Of a DNA stretch of 16,767 bases, positions 14,761 to 16,767 are shown one piece after another. Within the stretch, counting starts at the first letter, position 1, and the number at the start of each line of letters is the position of its first letter. Both the position numbers and the translations under genes were made by a program. The stretch spans positions 1 through 16,767 of the forward strand of contig DATBMY010000411.1 of assembly GCA_036554605.1 (NCBI GenBank), given 5' to 3'. The notes beneath the pieces are model-generated. The model ran no database searches. It saw nothing but the letters and a program-made list of their open reading frames with translations, and was not told the DNA's origin. This DNA comes from DATBMY01 sp036554605 (GTDB lineage: Bacteria > Acidobacteriota > Blastocatellia > UBA7656).

Positions 14761-16200
14761 GTGAGGAAACTTTTTCTAATAATCGGCGCTGCCGCTCGCT
14801 CGCAGATGCGCTGGGCGAAAGAGCATCTTTATTTCTGGCTGGTGCTTGGCCCGATGGTGCTCGGCATGACTTATTTCAGCGCCGCGCGCGTGGCCGAAAA
14901 TCTCCCTCCGTGGCGTCCTTCTCCGGTTGAGGCGGTCATCGTGGCGACTCTATTTGTGGCGGCCCTTTTGGGACTCAGTCTCTCTCGCGCGAGCGCAGAG
15001 CTTTATCATATACGTCGTCCCGAATCCTATTTCGACGCGCTGGGCGTCGGTAAAACCACGCACTTCGGCGCCGCGCTCGCAATAAGGCTCGGGCGCACCG
15101 CGGTCATCGCCGTAATGGTGCTGGCGGCGCGAAAGATGACGGGCGAGCCGACTTATCTCACGGCCGAAAGCATCGCCCCGCTCATTTGCTTCATTGCTCT
15201 CACGGCCACGACCGAGATCTTCGCCGCGCTCAACTGGATTCACTGGGGCCACACCCGAAATCTCCCCGTAGCGATAGCGGCGGCGGCTCTCGCGCTGGCC
15301 GCCGCATCGGTCGCCGCGGCTGCAGCGGTCGCGGCGGTAAAGACCGGATTGTTTTCTAACGAGATCAGAATGGCGATTATCGCCTCGTCCGCGCTGATGG
15401 CCTCGCTCCTGTTTGCCATCTCGTATTATCTGAACAAAAGATGGCGTGGCTCGGACATGGAGTATGCAAAGCGGTTGCAGCTCGCGGGCCGCATGAACAT
15501 CTTTGGCGCGCTTGCTCGCGCGCGGCGATTCTCGCGCGCGGTCGCGGCCGGCATCGCGCGCGATCTGCAGCTAACGCTTCGAGGTTTTTCTTCGGCCGTC
15601 TATGTCGCGTCATTGATAGCCTGCCTCTGGCCGCTGGTGCTGGTGGCGGTGATTGAAACCGGTATGCTCTGGCCCGGCGGCGAGGTCGCGGGCTGGCTTG
15701 ACGCGACGTGGCTGCCCGCGGTGCTTGCTACGAAGTTTGCGTGCGTGCTGATGACCGCGACGCTCGCCTCGCTTGTCCCGGTGCTCGTAGCTTACGAGCT
15801 GCCGATGATGTGGGTCGAACGCGTGACGGGCGCGACGGGCCTCGATTTATGGCAGGCGAAGCTCTGGTATGGACGCGCGGTAAGCAGTCCCGCGCCACTG
15901 GTGTCGTTCGGCGCGGGACTGCTTACGGGCGAAATTCCGTTATATTACGCGGTGCCGGCGCTCGCGGAGTGCGCCCTGCTGTGGTGGCTTGTAAGCTCTA
16001 TTATGGGAGGGCTCGCCTTCGAGGTGCCCGCGCGGCCCGGCCTATCGATTATCGTGATGGCGACCGTGGGGCTCGCGGCCGGGTTGCTCTCGCTTATGAT
16101 GTGGCTCGTCGGCATGATCATATACGTTCAGGCGATGCATTCGCTCACGGATCGCGGCAGGCAGATGGCCCGCTACTACCTGATAACGGAGGAAGATTGA
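14761..16200 (+). CDS. ABC transporter membrane protein (multi-span, exporter type)
   Basis: A 479-residue integral membrane protein with about ten hydrophobic segments, for example near residues 24-42, 56-75, 113-126, 137-159, 167-192, 203-224, 277-300, 317-345, 393-420 and 427-456. An alanine-rich segment lies near 170-193 and a loop with basic residues near 225-275. No conserved motif identifies its substrate. The following gene, overlapping by 4 bp, encodes an ABC ATPase, so this is the permease of a two-component exporter of the ABC-2 kind. The start is GTG at 14761, directly after the heptamer hairpin, with only a weak GAAG upstream; an internal start is possible but would cut into the first segment. 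The substrate could be a drug, lipid, polysaccharide or peptide; none can be favoured. Confidence 0.75.
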   Translation: MRKLFLIIGAAARSQMRWAKEHLYFWLVLGPMVLGMTYFSAARVAENLPPWRPSPVEAVIVATLFVAALLGLSLSRASAELYHIRRPESYFDALGVGKTTHFGAALAIRLGRTAVIAVMVLAARKMTGEPTYLTAESIAPLICFIALTATTEIFAALNWIHWGHTRNLPVAIAAAALALAAASVAAAAAVAAVKTGLFSNEIRMAIIASSALMASLLFAISYYLNKRWRGSDMEYAKRLQLAGRMNIFGALARARRFSRAVAAGIARDLQLTLRGFSSAVYVASLIACLWPLVLVAVIETGMLWPGGEVAGWLDATWLPAVLATKFACVLMTATLASLVPVLVAYELPMMWVERVTGATGLDLWQAKLWYGRAVSSPAPLVSFGAGLLTGEIPLYYAVPALAECALLWWLVSSIMGGLAFEVPARPGLSIIVMATVGLAAGLLSLMMWLVGMIIYVQAMHSLTDRGRQMARYYLITEED

Positions 16201-16767
16201 GCGTCGCGTTAATATCCGTCGAATCGGTGTCGAAGCGCTATGGCGATATAGTCGCCGTCAACGACGTCAGCATTCGCATACACGGCGGCGAAATCTATTC
16301 GCTGATCGGGGCGAACGGCGCGGGCAAATCTACGCTGATGAGAATGATCGTCGGCATAACCGAGCCGGATGCGGGCAGCGTCGAGATATGCGGCGAAGAC
16401 CTCAAGCATCACGATGTCGTGACGCGGCGGCGCGTGGGCTATCTGCCGGAAGAGCTCATGCTGTATGAGCGGCTCACTGGCGGCGAATATCTGCGGCTGG
16501 TCGCGGGCCTCAAGGACGCGGACCCGGCGCAGATACCCGAAGAGCTGGCCTTCTTCGAGATCGCGCACGCGACGAACAAGCTCGTAGGCGGTTATTCGCT
16601 CGGCATGCGTAAGAAGCTCGGCCTTGCGGCGTCGATGCTCGGCTCGCCCGACGTGCTCATACTCGACGAGCCGCTCAACGGGCTTGACGTTGAGATGATG
16701 CGAAAGCTGCGATTGAGGATAAAAGACGAGCGCGACCGCAACCGTGCCGTGCTTGTCTCGTCGCATG
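16197..16767 (+). CDS. ABC transporter ATP-binding protein (3' end outside window)
   Basis: The first 190 codons of an ABC ATPase are visible. Walker A is GANGAGKST, the signature motif is YSLGMRKKL, Walker B is LILDEPLNGLD, and the H-loop region begins SSH at the window edge. These features place it with ATPases of ABC-2 exporters. The start is a TTG overlapping the TGA stop of the permease gene (TTGA at 16197-16200), with GGAGG at 16188-16192, so translation is coupled to the permease. Eight of its 13 visible isoleucine codons are ATA. The protein continues beyond the window; length and C-terminal domains are unknown. Confidence 0.93.
   Translation, partial: MSVALISVESVSKRYGDIVAVNDVSIRIHGGEIYSLIGANGAGKSTLMRMIVGITEPDAGSVEICGEDLKHHDVVTRRRVGYLPEELMLYERLTGGEYLRLVAGLKDADPAQIPEELAFFEIAHATNKLVGGYSLGMRKKLGLAASMLGSPDVLILDEPLNGLDVEMMRKLRLRIKDERDRNRAVLVSSH

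Noticed and set aside
16209..16766. Minus-strand 185-residue open frame at the right edge
   Set aside because: It lies opposite an ABC ATPase with Walker A, signature and Walker B motifs in frame from 16197.

Overview
The window looks like a chromosomal segment of a free-living, high-GC, Gram-negative-type bacterium. The best guess is Acidobacteriota (Blastocatellia-like). This rests on a reaction-centre-type diheme cytochrome c, a MauG/CcpA-type peroxidase operon, an HbpS/GlcG-type secreted protein, heptanucleotide repeats between genes and frequent ATA isoleucine codons despite high GC. No rRNA or tRNA gene is present, so the taxonomy is an inference from gene content only.

Region 1 (1 to about 2530) is visibly AT-richer and is the end of a mobile or foreign segment. 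It holds the 3' end of an IS630-type transposase, a short prim-pol type primase and a small excisionase-like helix-turn-helix protein in a two-gene minus-strand operon, an unrecognised 318-residue protein, and an imperfect inverted repeat at 2460-2530 next to the compositional boundary. No integrase is visible.

Region 2 (2641-6008) is ordinary chromosome with redox functions: an NAD(P)H-dependent FMN reductase, an ADH-A-like zinc alcohol dehydrogenase, a single-cysteine Bcp-type peroxiredoxin with a near-consensus promoter, a membrane-anchored diheme cytochrome c, and a stand-alone receiver protein whose phospho-acceptor aspartate is replaced by alanine.

Region 3 (6065-9295) is a periplasmic redox operon: a MauG/cytochrome c peroxidase-like diheme protein, a Tat-exported metallophosphoesterase and a SoxA/TsdA-like monoheme cytochrome, closed by a hairpin terminator. 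It starts from a promoter that shares its -10 element with the divergent degenerate receiver gene. The combination of a diheme peroxidase, a phosphoesterase and a small cytochrome is the best candidate here for an undescribed functional system.

Region 4 (9331-16767) holds a secreted protein with a TIG-like domain followed by two HbpS/GlcG-like domains, a convergent class A-like serine beta-lactamase with an enlarged omega region, an exported D-aminoacylase-type amidohydrolase followed by an FKBP lipoprotein, and an ABC exporter (multi-span permease plus ATPase) running off the right edge. Four consecutive plus-strand genes from 12587 onward use TTG or GTG starts. WGTCCGW heptamer repeats form long hairpins after the third gene of the peroxidase operon and after the FKBP gene.
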